A DNA stretch of 64,000 nucleotides from Larix kaempferi. Lineage: Eukaryota > Streptophyta > Pinopsida > Pinales > Pinaceae. Positions 12,112 through 23,600 of the stretch are shown here, in pieces (position 1 is the stretch's first letter; every line of letters begins with the position of its first letter). A model generated the notes under the pieces. That model saw nothing but the letters and a program-made list of their open reading frames with translations. It made no database searches and was not told the DNA's origin. The position numbers and the translations under genes are program-made. The stretch covers positions 36,664,501-36,728,500 of the forward strand of contig BSBM01000106.1 in NCBI GenBank assembly GCA_027924585.1, read 5' to 3'.

Positions 12112-12825
12112 TGTTAGGATATCTCATCATTCAGTATGTACTTTTGCATGCACTATGCATGCATGCATGCATTGCATGCATCCGCATGTTTCTCAGTCAT
12201 CAGTTTGGTACCTCTAGCACCTATTCCCTAGTCTCCTAGCACTCAGGAGCTACTTTCCACTCAGATTTAGCCCTCCTAGACAGTCATGCACCCACTTCTC
12301 ACCTTCCACTACAGAAGGGAACCTTTTCTCACCTACCAGTCCAGTTCACTTTAGTTAGCCACCAGTCTTTCCTTGATTTGGGGCTAGACTGACTCCTCAC
12401 CGCTGTTATCACTCTGATTAACCTCCAATGAGACATGAATACCTATTCTTAGTGTAGTTAACTCATCATGCACCCTCCACTGATCCTCCATCCCTACATT
12501 AGTGCCACTTACCATCAGTTACACTCAGCTAGACTCAGTTAGACTCAGTTTGACACCTGTCTGACAGTGACTTGTGCATCGATGAACACCACTGATTGAT
12601 GATGAGGAATCCTAGTTGGAGCCAAGCTATTCCATGCAGTATATTCGAATGAACTCCTTGGCTAATTCGAATGGCTCACTCATTGTGACAGTATTGTATT
12701 GTAATTCTACCATTCTGGATTATAGAGCACTGATGCATCTCTCTTGCACAGTTTTTACTCCAAATTGTTTTACATCTTTGCAATTGATATTCTTGTTCAA
12801 TAGATCTGCTATGACTAATTTTACA
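12112..12825 (+). repeat. 5' LTR of copia 1
   Basis: It starts TGTTAGGATATC and ends taattttaca, aligning with 17447-18150 with scattered differences. Near the start (12145-12187) is a cluster of TGCATG/CATGCA words. These are RY-type motifs, known targets of plant B3-domain seed regulators. Confidence 0.95.
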
Positions 12826-12838
12826 TGGTATCAGAGCC
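12826..12838 (+). other. Primer-binding site of copia 1 (initiator tRNA-Met)
   Basis: tggtatcagagcc follows the 5' LTR directly. It is the standard complement of the 3' end of plant initiator tRNA-Met used by most copia elements. Confidence 0.95.
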
Positions 12839-13193
12839 ATTGCAAGGACAATATCTCTCTCCTACAGGTGTTCTACACGAAGAATTGAGTGAATTTTCTC
12901 AAAATTGCAGAAGTTTTGGCATGAAATATCTCATGTGCATGCAAAGCAGAAAACACACTCCAATCCACTCCAAAAGATTGAGTTTTCCACATAATTCCTG
13001 GATTTGATACATTGGATCCATTCAAGCTTGCTTGATCTCCAATCCCAGGTGTGATGCAACTCTAAAAGGGTGGATTGTTCGACCTTACTATTCTTGTTTT
13101 GATTGTGATTTGCAGGATAATCTTCTCCATCAAGTGCATTCGCTACCTTGTGATTTGCAGGTTCTCCTTCATCAATTGCACTCGTTTTCAGTG

Positions 13194-14078
13194 ATGGATT
13201 CCACTTCTTCATAGCCTATGCTAACTCCTTTCAATTATTTTGATTGGAAATATGACATGGAGATAATATTGCGCTTAAAAGGGTTCTATAGAGTCACCAT
13301 GGGCCTCGAATTGGAGCCAAACACTCTCATTGAAAAATCAAAATACTTCAATAAGCTTGATGAAGCTTATGGTCTTCTTTGTCTCTCCATCTCCAAGGAT
13401 ATTCATTTCCATCTCAGTGGATTGAAATCTCCAAAAGCAATATGGGAGCAACTTGACAAACTTTTTAGCAAGCAGGACGAGCTTAGAGCCTTTCAATTGG
13501 AAAATGAATTGATTGCTCTTAGTCCTGAGAATTTCGAGACCATCAATGAGTTTTTCACAAGATTCAAGCACTTGGCATTGCAGTTGAAGAACAATGGTGT
13601 TGTGAAAGAGGATAAGCAATTTATCCTCTCCATTCTTTCAAATCTTGGTAAAGATTTCTCAGTATTTGTCTCTACTTTCAATTCCGGTCGGCTAACTACC
13701 CTGAATTGGAAGATGCCTACCTTGAATGCCTTCATTGAATCCGTTACCAAAGAGCATGACAAGTTGATTCAAATGGGGTCCATAAGCTCCAAATATTCAG
13801 CCCTATTTGTTCAAGGATCCAAGAATTCAAATGGAAAAGGGAAGCAAAAGAAAGAGAATCCCAAATTCAAACCAAATAAGCAAAGAGAGAAAGGCAAGCA
13901 ATCGGATGCACCATCCGGTTCAAGGAACAAGCAAAAGGGTAAAGAGGGTAAAGAAAAATCTAAGTGTTCATATTGCAACCATGGATTTCATCCTAAAAGT
14001 TCATGCATGAAGAAAACAATAGATCAAATGGCCCTCCTTTTGGAAAAGAACAACATATGTCTTCCTGACAGTGCATAG
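13194..14078 (+). pseudogene. gag: gag of copia 1
   Basis: Capsid and nucleocapsid protein. The probable start ATG at 13194 is followed by TAG at 13212 after only six codons; the frame then runs open to TAG at 14076. The capsid part has the copia arrangement (FDWKYDMEIILRLKG near the start, then LFSKQDELRAFQLENEL and FKHLALQLKNNG). A lysine-rich segment precedes the CCHC knuckle CSYCNHGFHPKSSC (C-x2-C-x4-H-x4-C) near codon 260. Apart from the two stops it looks complete and stays in the frame of pol. Confidence 0.88.
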
Positions 14079-17000
14079 AAGAAGGATAGAAATGATGATC
14101 ATGAAAGAGGTCAAGCACTCATGTCAACTGTTTCGAAACCCACCACTCTACTGATAGATTATGGTGCCTCGAATAATATGGCTGAAAATATTGACTCCTT
14201 CTCTTCATTTGATCCAAACAGCTCCATTCCCATCCATTTGGGAGATGACTCAAAAATTTCATCAAAGGGTAAAGGTATCATCCATTTAGAGCATGGAAGT
14301 TTTCAGAATGTTCTTTATGTGCCTTCCTTGGCTTCAAATCTACTTTCTGTGTATCAAATGACACCCACTGGTGAACCGAATCAAGTGACATTCAGCCATA
14401 ACAAATTTGAAATTTCTGACATAGAAAGTGGAAGACTTATTGCAGTCGGAAAGGAAAACCACACTGCAAAATACTATGAGTTTTCTCACTTTGTGCCGCT
14501 TGAAAAGCCCACTACTCTCCTCACTTGTGGCAACGAGGTTAGTAGGATTTGGCATGAAAGGTTTGGACACCTTAATTACAATTATTTTCTACTGTCACAA
14601 CAGAAATCCATGGTTGATGGTCTTCTGCAACTCCGTTCCTCGAAGGGAATTTGCCTCGGTTGCATTGTTGGGAAGCACCCTGAGCACAAGTTCGACCGCG
14701 AAAAAGCTAGTAGAGATTCTACTATTTTGGGTCTCATACATTCTGATATCAGTGGTCCACTTCCAAATATGTCCATGAATGGTTCAAGGTATGTTTTTAC
14801 ATTCACCGATGACTTCTCCCGCTTTACTTGGGTATTTTTTCTCAAAAACAAGTCAGAAGTGCTTGGAAAATTCAAGGATTTTAAGGCTTCTGTTGAGACC
14901 GCCACTGAGAGAAAGATCAAAGCTATTAGATCTGATAATGGCAAAGAATATATCAAGACTGAGCTGCTGCAACTTTGTGTCAAAAGCATAATTCAGATCC
15001 AACATACAGTTCCCTACACACCCCAGCAGAATGGTGTAGCGGAAAGGAAGAATCGGTCACTGAAAGAGATGGCTACCTGCATGCTTGAGTAAAAAGGTTT
15101 GGCTGCAAATATTTGGGCTGAAGACATTAATGTTGTTACATACATTCATAACTGAGTCCCACATTCATCCGTGAAAGGTAAAACTCCTTTCGAAGCATTC
15201 TTTGGTCACAAACAGACTGTGTCCAATTTGAGGGTTTTTGGCTCCACTGCATGGGCTAGAATTCCTTTTGATAAGAGAAAGGCTTTGGATACAAAAAGTA
15301 TTGAATGTATCCTAATAGGATATGGGGAAGAATCAAAAGTATATAAACTCATAAATATCAAATCCAAAAATATATTCATAGAGCGAAGTGTGAAGTTTGA
15401 AGAACCGCGTCCAGATTTGAAACTAGTCGAGGAAAACACTGTCGATCCGCAGCCTCCACAAGATGAAGATTCGAGAGAATATGAAGAAAGCATTGGATCT
15501 GATATCTATGATATTTTATCAGAATTTTATGGCCATGACATATCAGGTTCGGAATCACACCACAATGATCCTCCTCAGTTACCAAAGTGGGCCCAAAACA
15601 CTCTACATTCTGCTGCTCCAAACATTGGAAATACTACTGATCCAAGGAGAACAAGAGAAGATTATCAAAGGGCAGGTATGGAACTTTCATTTTCTAATCC
15701 ATTATTATCTGAGAAATTTTATTTGATGATTGGTTTAGATCCCAAATCATATTATCATGCCCACCGAGATCCACAATGGCAAACCACCATGGATGAAGAG
15801 TATAGTTCTCTTCAAAAGAACAATACATGGGAGCTAGTTTCTCTTCCACCTGAAAGAAAATTAGTTCAATGCAAGTGGATCTACCACACAAAGGTTTCTG
15901 CTGATGGTTCTATCAGCAAATACAAAGCTAGGCTGGTGGCAAAAGGTTTCTCCCAAGTCCAAGATGTGGACTAGACTGAGACATTTGCACCGGTTGCAAA
16001 GATGGATTCCATCCGCCTAGTTTTGGCCATTTCGGCATCCAAGCACTGGGAAGTGCACCATATGGATGTGAAGAGTGATTTTCTACATGGATACCTTGAT
16101 GAAGAAGTATATATGAAGCAGCCAGAAGGATACATATCAGATCCATCATTAGTTTGCAGGTTGAAGAAATCTTTGTATGGATTGAAACAGGCCCCAAGAG
16201 CTTGGTACGCAAAGATGGACTCCTTCCTTCTTTCTCAAAATTTCAAAAGATGAAAATCTGATCCGAATGTGTACCTATAGAAATTTAAAGGTAATTTGTT
16301 GATTTTTGTTTTATATGTTTATGATCTTCTCATTACTGGTAGTACTCTCCTTACAATTAACAAGTTGAAAACCGCTTTAAATCTAGCTTTTGATATGAGA
16401 GATTTGGGCTTGCTTAAGCAATTTTTGGGCTTGGAGATAGCTCAAAACTTTGATGGGATCACATTATCTCAGAAAAATTATGCTAAAGAACTACTATTAA
16501 AGTTTAATATGGCAGAATGTAAGGCTTCCCCGTTTCCATTCCTCTCAGGAATCAGTCTTGAAGAGGGAAATTCTACACCGCTTGCAGATTGCACTATGTA
16601 TCGACAGTTGATTGGTTCACTACTCTACTTGAAACACTCAAGTCCTGATATATCTTATTTTGTGAGTATTGTATCAAGGTATATGTAGCAGCCCCATGAG
16701 CTTCATTGGCGGGAAGCCAAGCGGATCTTGCAGTATGTGCAAGGTACGAGACATTTTGGCATACATTATGTTGCAGATTCTGAGCTAGATTTCATTGGTT
16801 TTACTGATTCAGATTGGGCAGGTGATAGCATAGATCAAAAGTCCACCTTCGGATATGCTTTCATGATTGGACATGGGTCTATTTTCTGGTCAAGCAAAAA
16901 GTAGGCAGCCATTTCACTTTCTTCAGCAGAGGTAGAGTATCGAGGGGCAGTCAATGCCTGCATTCACGCAGTTTGGTTGCAGGGTATTCTTTCTGAGTTT

Positions 17001-17273
17001 GATTTTGGTAGCACTACTTCGACTGTCCTATTTTGTGAAAATCAAAGTGCTATTAAGATCTCCACCGATCCAATTCAGCGGTAGAGGACCAAACACATTG
17101 AGATTCATATGCACTACATCCAAGAGTTGGTGCATGATCACACCATCATTATGCAATATTGCCCTAACGATGAGCAAATTGTAGACATCTTCACCAAGAG
17201 CTTCACTGAGAAGAAGTTCTCTTACCTCCGTTCACTATTGGGGGTGAGCTCCATCATGGTAGAGACATATTAG
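14079..17273 (+). pseudogene. pol: pol of copia 1: protease, integrase, RT, RNase H
   Basis: One frame continues from gag. Protease: LLIDYGASNNM near 14150. Integrase: zinc domain WHERFGHLN with CLGCIVGKH, then a complete catalytic triad (IHSDISGPL, IRSDNGKEY, NGVAERKNRSL). [32 protein letters not shown], then the active site reads YVYDLL at about 16314 where YVDD is expected, so the first catalytic Asp is Tyr. RNase H: GFTDSDWAGD, SSAEVEYRG, KHIEIHMHYIQE. The frame ends at TAG 17271. Stops at 15090, 15153, 15972, 16251, 16278, 16686, 16902 and 17082 break it, several where relatives have Gln. Confidence 0.92.
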
Positions 17274-17432
17274 ATCCATTTTTATGTTTAGCTTGAGGTG
17301 GGGCTTTCTTCCCACTAGGTTTTCCCTCTTTCCTCACTTAGCTTATTTTCAACATTTTTTGGATTATTGTATTGGGGTGACCTTTGGTCTCAGTAACCAA
17401 GGCCCTACATTTTATTTTTTACATCATAGTAT

Positions 17433-17446
17433 AGCTTGAGGGGGGG
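17433..17446 (+). other. Polypurine tract of copia 1
   Basis: agcttgagggggg lies directly before the TGTTAG start of the 3' LTR. This is the expected primer for plus-strand DNA synthesis. Confidence 0.88.
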
Positions 17447-18150
17447 TGTTAGTATATCTCATCATTCAATATGTACTTTTGCATGCACTCTGCATGCATG
17501 CATGCAATTGCATGCTGCCCAGTCATCAGTTTGGTACCTCCAGCACCTAGTCCCTAGTCTCCCAGCACTCGGGAGCTACTTTCCACTCATATTTAGCCCT
17601 CCTAGCCAGTCATGTGCCCACTTCTCACCTTCCACTGCACAAGGGCACCTTTTCTCACCTACCAATCCAGTTCACTTCAGTTAGCCACCAGTCTTTCCTT
17701 GATTTGAGGCTAGACTGACTCCTCACTGCTGTTATCACTCCAATTGACCTCTGATGAGACATGACTACCTATTCTTAGTGCAGTTAACTCCTCATGCGCC
17801 CTCCACTGAGCCTCCATCCCTACATTAGTGCCACTTACCATCAATTACACTTATTAGACTCAGTTAGACTCAGTTTGACACCTGTCTGACAGTGACTTGT
17901 GCATTGACGACCACCACTGATTGATGATGAGGACTCCTAATTGGAGCCAAGCTATGCCATGCAGTATATTCGAATGAACTCCTTGGCTAATTCGAATGGC
18001 TCACTCATTGTGACAGTATTGTATTGTAATTATACCATTCTGGATTATAGAGCACTGATGCATCTCTCTTACACAGTTTTTACTCCAAATTGTTTTACAT
18101 CTTTGTGATAGATATTCTTGTTAAATAGATATGTTGTGACTAATTTTACA
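17447..18150 (+). repeat. 3' LTR of copia 1
   Basis: It starts TGTTAGTATATC, ends taattttaca and is followed by the target copy CTCTA (18151-18155). It carries the same TGCATG cluster as the 5' LTR (17471-17515), with a slightly shorter microsatellite. Confidence 0.95.
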
Positions 18151-18155
18151 CTCTA

Positions 18156-18293
18156 CTCCATCTCTTCAGACGAGACCGTCTTCTGGAAAGGTCCTTTGAA
18201 TCTATTCAATACCTGCATATTCCACGAGACATGAATACAGTTGTTGACTCGATGGCCAACTTCATTCTAGATTGGTACATTGCACACACATAG
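18156..18293 (+). pseudogene. Additional RNase H of the Tat element, 3' part
   Basis: Continuing the frame of 11815-12111 across the copia insertion, this piece encodes the end of RNase H. It contains HIPRDMNTVVDSMANF, the final helix with the fourth metal-binding Asp, and stops at TAG 18291. The codon phase is exactly preserved once the nested element and one CTCTA are removed, showing the gene was open here when copia 1 inserted. Confidence 0.8.
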
Positions 18294-18544
18294 CATATTC
18301 ATAAAATATAAAAGCATACATAACATGTAAATAATCCATTGTATAAGCAAACATGTAAACAAGATCTCATTAATCATCCATAGACCACATAATGTATAAA
18401 GCTGCCGAAAATGTTTGTATATATATAAATCGATACAAAATGATGGTGCTGATACAAAAATTTGAAGCATACTAGCTTTCAGTAAGAGTCATCTCTAACA
18501 AAATATGAAGCTCATAAGCTTTCAGTACATACATAAGCAGAAAC
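18294..18544. other. Spacer in the Tat element, nothing recognised
   Basis: An AT-rich stretch with ataaaatataa and atatatataaatc runs between the RNase H stop and the 3' end of the antisense ORF. It may serve as the polyadenylation region of either transcript. No coding motif seen. Confidence 0.5.
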
Positions 18545-19773
18545 CTAATCCCTACGCTGCTCATGATAGCAGACTACGGCCCTCGCCACTTTACAAAGCA
18601 GCATGCCAAAACATGTAAACACCCTGACGGTGTACCTCTCGTAACCCTGAGGTATATCACGGACACTCGGATCTAGGATATCCAGTGTTAACATGTTGAG
18701 GATCTCATAAAAATCCTCTACCTCCTCGATGGCATCGCACATCGCGGGACCTATAATTAGCACCTCTCCTCTCCTCGCAATGAGCGAGACTCCAACTTGT
18801 CACGATGGACCCACATATGCACAAAACATCGAGTCAACAGCGCTACTCCAAAAAAATCATATATATATAAAATGGAAAAACACAAAAGTTGTTGTTCTTA
18901 CTGATGTCACCCCATTGTGCTCCCTCGGGAAGCACCAGGTTGGGATCACCTCTGAAATCTATCTCACTATACGGATAATCCTCTATCATGAGGAGCTGTC
19001 CCTCTATCCAAGTGAAGAACCCTGTACCGTAGCCTATGAGAGGACCCCCACCACCATGGAGGGCCATCACCTCTTCCCATCGGGTCATGTGTGGATCCTG
19101 GGAATCTTAGTCTTCCAAGTCCACCTATGGACGCATATGAGGTACCCGCTCCAATAGAAAATACATCACCATGGACCCATAACCAAACTGTTTTAGTGCC
19201 CCATGTCGACACTTGGTCAACTGGCTCCAAAGGTTGGTGAGGAGCCCCTCACACCAGTTGAATACCCGAGGACCCATACACTCCTCCACGTACATCAACT
19301 GTGACTTGCTCGCAAGGTGAGCAGACTGACTCCCCTCTACCCTCACTATGGTGAAAAGCACGATACGTTAAGCACAGTCGCGAATATCCTTGATGGGAAT
19401 CTTCCCACCAATAGCCATAGTGCCTCTAGTGCACCACTGATCAATCAAATCGTCCACTGTCTGATCACCTCCCCGTGATCCGGTAAGAGATATAGGCTAC
19501 CCCCGCCAGGATAAACTTGTCAGGAAATATATGTCCTCAACATCTATGCTTAGTGTATGCACTCCAATCACAAAATGATGCTGCACCGGATCCCAACACT
19601 GGATCATGTGTGTTAGTAGCGAAACTTGGGCCCTCATGCCAGACACTCGGAAGTATTTGAGTAACCCACAGTGCCTCAATGCAGCAATGCATTGAGGTTC
19701 ATTCTCGGCCTGAGCATCATCCACCTCGTGCTCTTGTTCTCGCCATTCAATAACCATGTTTGTCACAGTGAAC
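18545..19773 (-). pseudogene. Antisense extra ORF with plant mobile domain (PMD-like), intron-containing, broken
   Basis: On the strand opposite to gag and pol. Reading leftwards from an acceptor ttttgacag at 19774, the first block (19766-19500) has a PMD-like pattern: GLLKYF near residue 34, then HHFVIGVHTLSIDVEDIYFLTSLSWRG. A later block (19361-19125) has GSMVMYFLLERVPHMRP, also as in PMD proteins, and another (19088-18843) continues it after a frame change. A donor gtaaga at 18901 and an acceptor near 18843 suggest an intron before the last block (to 18545). Stops and shifts break it. Tat elements are known to carry antisense extra ORFs before the 3' LTR, some with a PMD. The PMD is also found in host silencing-related proteins, so a role in escaping silencing is possible but speculative. 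Confidence 0.6.
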
Positions 19774-22128
19774 CTGTCAAAAAGGACAAGTAAACACTAT
19801 TAGAACTCTTTCCAATCATCAAAACGTTTTCATTTGGGTTGGGAGATGAGTTGTAGTTGGGAGTTTGTGCCGTCGCATGACATCTTTGCAGACAGTGCGA
19901 CATCAGCGTAAAAGGTCCTTATGGGTTTTGCGACAGCGCATGGCCATCGCAGTTCCCGTAAGTAGAGATTGCACCGACCCGTGGGTGCATTCCCGCCCAC
20001 CAAAACAACTCAAAAACTTTAAAAATTAAGCAAAAAGCATAAATCTAATCCACTGAAAAGTTGCATAGTTGATTTTAGGCCTACCTGTCTTTGACGGCTC
20101 ATGAAACGGTGGACCGTAACTCCCGGAATCAACAAACGAAATTTGGCTCCAAATGGCACTTCACATTCTCCAAACTTGGTAAAAAAACAATTGTAATTAT
20201 TTTTTACTATTTTGCCCATTTTATAACTAAAAAGGAAATATTCCTTTTTTAATTTTGATGCTTTAGTGGGTTATTTACCATAGTTTGAGTTATTTACTGC
20301 ATTTGAATACTTAGTTAATTTTTTTTGACCTAGTCTTTTAGCTGCAGGTGAAGTTAGGTGCCTAATTAATGCCATTTCTCGACGTGATAATCATCTCATA
20401 AGTATTATCAGGTATGAACAACTCGTCGAGCGTTTTTATGTCACTATATCGCTCATTAAATTCAAATTATTAATGACACCGAGCTTACTCTTTGTTCTTT
20501 CTCATGCTCGTAAAACGATGAGAATAAGTCACTGAGTTATAGTTTATCACTTTTTTGGGCTCGTTAAACTCCTACGAAAAAGGTACCCCCCCGGAGTATT
20601 TCTTTAAGCTCTTTTCAGGCTCTCAAAATACGAAAAGATCGCCAAGCGAACTTGTCACGTTCACGCTTGTTAAAGTATTTGAATGGTCGACTTCCTGGTG
20701 ATAGTTTACCCCTTTTTCGGACCAGGGGGCACTAATTACAAAAAAGGAATACTCCAACCAATCATGACTAGAAGAGTCCTCTCTCGTGTTGTTTTACCCT
20801 TTTCCAGGCGAAGAGGCTAACTTTACGAAAAAGGACCTTTGGAGTCTTCTTTAGTGCTTTTCAGACTCTCTAAACATGAAATGACACCGATTTTACCTTC
20901 TATGGACTCATTAAAACTTAACATTTAAGGGCCCGTCATGGGACGAACCCCTCCTTTCCCAGTTTTGAAAAACGTTTGGGATTGGACTCATCTATGAGAT
21001 GAGCTATACCGAGCATCTGGTTACCCTCATCAAGCTTGTCAAAAACACATGAGGCACTCATCAGTCATGATGGGGAAAAAGGAAATTTTTTTGTGTTACA
21101 CCTTTACTTGTGGTAGTACTTAGTCATTCTTGAACATGGCACTCATTTGCATTTGCATTCAGTACTTCTCCTCGAGTCTTGTTAACTTCATGAGTCTTGT
21201 TACTCCTTTGAGTCATCCAAAGAATGCTTCCACCATTAGTTGCATTGGGAGTTGGCATCATTCTTGTCATGTCAATACCACCAATTCATGCGATGCCCAT
21301 GTTCAAGATACATTCACTGCTCATCTTTTGTAGTTAGTACACCCTCTATCATGTCGGTCTACTCTGAGTCAGTCTTGCATGTTACTGTACCATCCGATCT
21401 ACTCCAAACATCTGTTATCAAGTTTCGTGTCGATGATGGGGGATTCATCAAGGCCCTCCTTCGACGGGTTCATTCTTGTTGACTTCAAATCATTATCCGA
21501 GGACTGAATCTAGAAACCAATCGAGTACCTTGGTCCTACATGCCTCAATGGCAAGTTACCTCGCTTTCGACATGAGTTTACATCATTGACTCTTGATTGA
21601 AAGATTTCGTCAAGCGTTCGACTTCAACTCATTCATTCGCGCTTGATGATATGTACTATGATTCCTTGGGGATCATTGACATTAATGGTGATATCCCTCG
21701 CATTTGTTAATGGTATACAATAACCGGTAATCAAGTGGTTTCTACCATGTTCGATGTCAAGACATTTGTAATCACATGAATAGATTCGTATCATTGTGGA
21801 TTCGACTTGAATACCTTGGGGAGTTATGTCTTACCCAGGTTGCGATGGAGATTGTTTGAGTTATGATACATGGATCCACTTTGTATTGGTCGTGTTTGTT
21901 TTATCATCTCATCATGGATCTACGATTTTGTCTAGTATCCATGATTGTGTTCAGTCGGTCTTTACTACCATGGATCTACAATGTATTGGCCGGAAGCCAT
22001 GTTGTGAGTCATACATGACTGTGTTCTCAGAGTCAATTGTACTGCAGCGGAATATTCCATCCGACAAGTCCTTTCCATCCTTCTATCAAAGCATTTCACC
22101 TAGCTAGTTTCAATAGCTTCATGCTTTG
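19774..22128. other. Tat 3' region, no gene; two imperfect repeats near 20570 and 20830
   Basis: About 2.3 kb without a recognisable protein. Two related blocks, each with acgaaaaagg followed by ggagt and gcttttcag, lie at about 20573-20650 and 20831-20900. They suggest an old local duplication. The minus-strand frame at 20019-20219 lies upstream of the PMD ORF and could be its first exon, but it shows no motif. Confidence 0.5.
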
Positions 22129-22138
22129 GGGGGCATTC
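22129..22138 (+). other. Polypurine tract of the Tat element
   Basis: The G-run tttggggggcattc ends just before the 3' LTR start. The few bases between the G-run and the LTR edge are unusual and may be degenerate. Confidence 0.6.
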
Positions 22139-23115
22139 TATTACACCTAAATCTTGCCACCATAAGACTCAGTGTAAACATTCCTGAAGTTTCCATGACT
22201 AGGAAGTCAAACATGAGAAGTTATTGACCCCTTTCCATAGGGTCTAGTTGGGTCATCGCAGGTTTCTCCTTAGGAACTTGTGCCCAACTAGGTTCGTCGC
22301 AGGAGGTTTCCTGACCACTTGCATCGATGGCTCATGTCACACTTGTTCAACATGCGTCGACCCTATCTGTCGTTGGTTGTCCTATTGCAACCTGTGACGA
22401 TGTCAGTTAATATGGATTAAGGGCTTCTTCGAGTCATTTCTCGAAGTTGTGTGACTTGGATCTCTATCCCTAACCTATAGGGGAGCTGTCATTCGGTTCC
22501 CTAACCCTTTGGAAAGATCCCTTAGTCCTCTCCCACTATTTCTCAACCTATCCTATCCTCCTAGTCCTATATATATGAATCTCTTCTCCATTTCAAGAAG
22601 AGGAAGGCTATAGCATCCATATGCTGGTGAAATAAAGCTTAGGATATCATCACTCATCCATTGGAGGCACCCATTTCTCCTCAGAGGCATTTGCTTGGCT
22701 TCTTGGAGGAATATTGCAACATTAGGGCTTGGTTTTAATCCTCACTCTTCTTTCTATTCCCACTTTTTATACAATAATACAAAATTCTTTCCATAAATGT
22801 CTTGTTATGCATTGATAGTTATAGTTTACTTCATTAATTGTTTACTTAGATCAATTATTGTGTAGATGTGCTATTACTACTTGTTTGTCTCTTGCATGTT
22901 CTGATAGGTCTTGCAGCTTTGGATCTGACGACCATGGAACTTGGAGCAACAAGGGAGAAAGAGATCTACAGATATGAAAGGTAAGATGTCTACATCTCTC
23001 AATCTCTAATTGCATATAGGAAGGTAGATTTGTATTCTGTTTGATTTGTTCTAGATTCACATTGAACTAGGGAGATCATGCCTTAAGTCCACTTTCGGTA
23101 GATTTTCCAGTAACA
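22139..23115 (+). repeat. 3' LTR of the Tat element
   Basis: It starts TATTACACC, apparently TGTTACACC with one G-to-A change, ends ccagtaaca and is followed by the target copy CATGG. Its length is 977 bp, equal to the 5' LTR. Confidence 0.93.
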
Positions 23116-23120
23116 CATGG

Positions 23121-23173
23121 CAACAGATCGTGTCATATCAAATAAGGACACGACGGATGTCGTGGAACATCAG
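23121..23173 (+). pseudogene. Exon B of the unidentified gene, right part
   Basis: This continues the frame of 1700-1718 after the Tat element and ends before the donor gtactc at 23174. See the left part for the combined length and phase. Confidence 0.4.
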
Positions 23174-23600
23174 GTACTCAAATTTTGACTTAACTTAGGA
23201 AAAATAATTTGATGGCATTTTGTGATACATCCATTTTTTTCACAATATTATAAAAAATTATAGTGTATTTGTTAGAATATTATTAATACTGAGAGCGGGG
23301 CGTGAATCAGTATTAGCACAGTTATGAACAGTTTTTACTTCTTATCAATTTAACTTGAACTTAAATTATGGATCCATAATAAACAAAAACATTCACCATC
23401 ACATGCACAATACATAGAACACACAAATTTTTAAATGGAAACCCAAATGGGAGAAAACCATAGAATGCTCTCTTATATTAAAAGATTACATTCATGGAAG
23501 CACCAACTTCGGATATTCTCTAGCACCAATTGGAAGGAGGAAACACCCCCCTAGTTTTACAAGCTGCGACCATAAGGAAACACCGAGCGACCACTAGTCA
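23174..23600. other. No gene recognised
   Basis: AT-rich DNA begins with a probable intron start. From about 23270 it contains an older repeat-like stretch (aatactgagagcggggcgtgaatc, then aaacccaaatgggag) that resembles remnants of an antisense LTR, but no partner or boundary is visible. Confidence 0.4.

Larger units (their letters stand above)
12112..18150 (+). mobile_element. Ty1/copia LTR retrotransposon (copia 1), nested in the Tat element
   Basis: A 6,039-bp insertion with LTRs of 714 and 704 bp, 5-bp target duplication CTCTA, a perfect initiator tRNA-Met primer site next to the 5' LTR, and a purine-rich tract next to the 3' LTR. One reading frame carries gag, protease, integrase, RT and RNase H in copia order with no frameshift. 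Only in-frame stops break it: TAG at 13212, 14076, 15972, 16278, 16686, 16902 and 17082, TAA at 15090, TGA at 15153 and 16251. Substitution without indels suggests methylation-driven decay. The LTR is related to those at 34656, 45690, 47935 and 53272. Confidence 0.96.
1719..23115 (+). mobile_element. Ty3/gypsy LTR retrotransposon, Tat lineage (21.4 kb including a nested copia)
   Basis: A complete insertion bounded by 977-bp direct LTRs and a perfect 5-bp target duplication CATGG (1714-1718 and 23116-23120). Without the nested copia and its extra target copy (12112-18155) it is about 15.35 kb. The order is LTR, primer site, a long leader of about 2.25 kb, gag with a zinc knuckle, protease, RT, RNase H, integrase, an additional RNase H, an antisense plant-mobile-domain ORF, a long 3' non-coding stretch, polypurine tract and LTR. 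An extra RNase H together with an antisense ORF near the 3' LTR is the known signature of Tat-lineage elements. Every coding region has stops or frameshifts, so the copy is dead. Confidence 0.95.

Noticed and set aside
13194-17273. Could the in-frame TAG codons of copia 1 be read through or reassigned?
   Set aside because: Ten stops of all three kinds and a lost catalytic Asp are better explained by decay. Plant nuclear code does not reassign TAG.
12112-18150. Copia 1 as an active element
   Set aside because: LTRs differ visibly, ten stops interrupt the frame and the RT active site is altered.
18729-19157. 142-codon plus-strand frame
   Set aside because: It is opposite the PMD-like antisense gene, and its translation has no family pattern.
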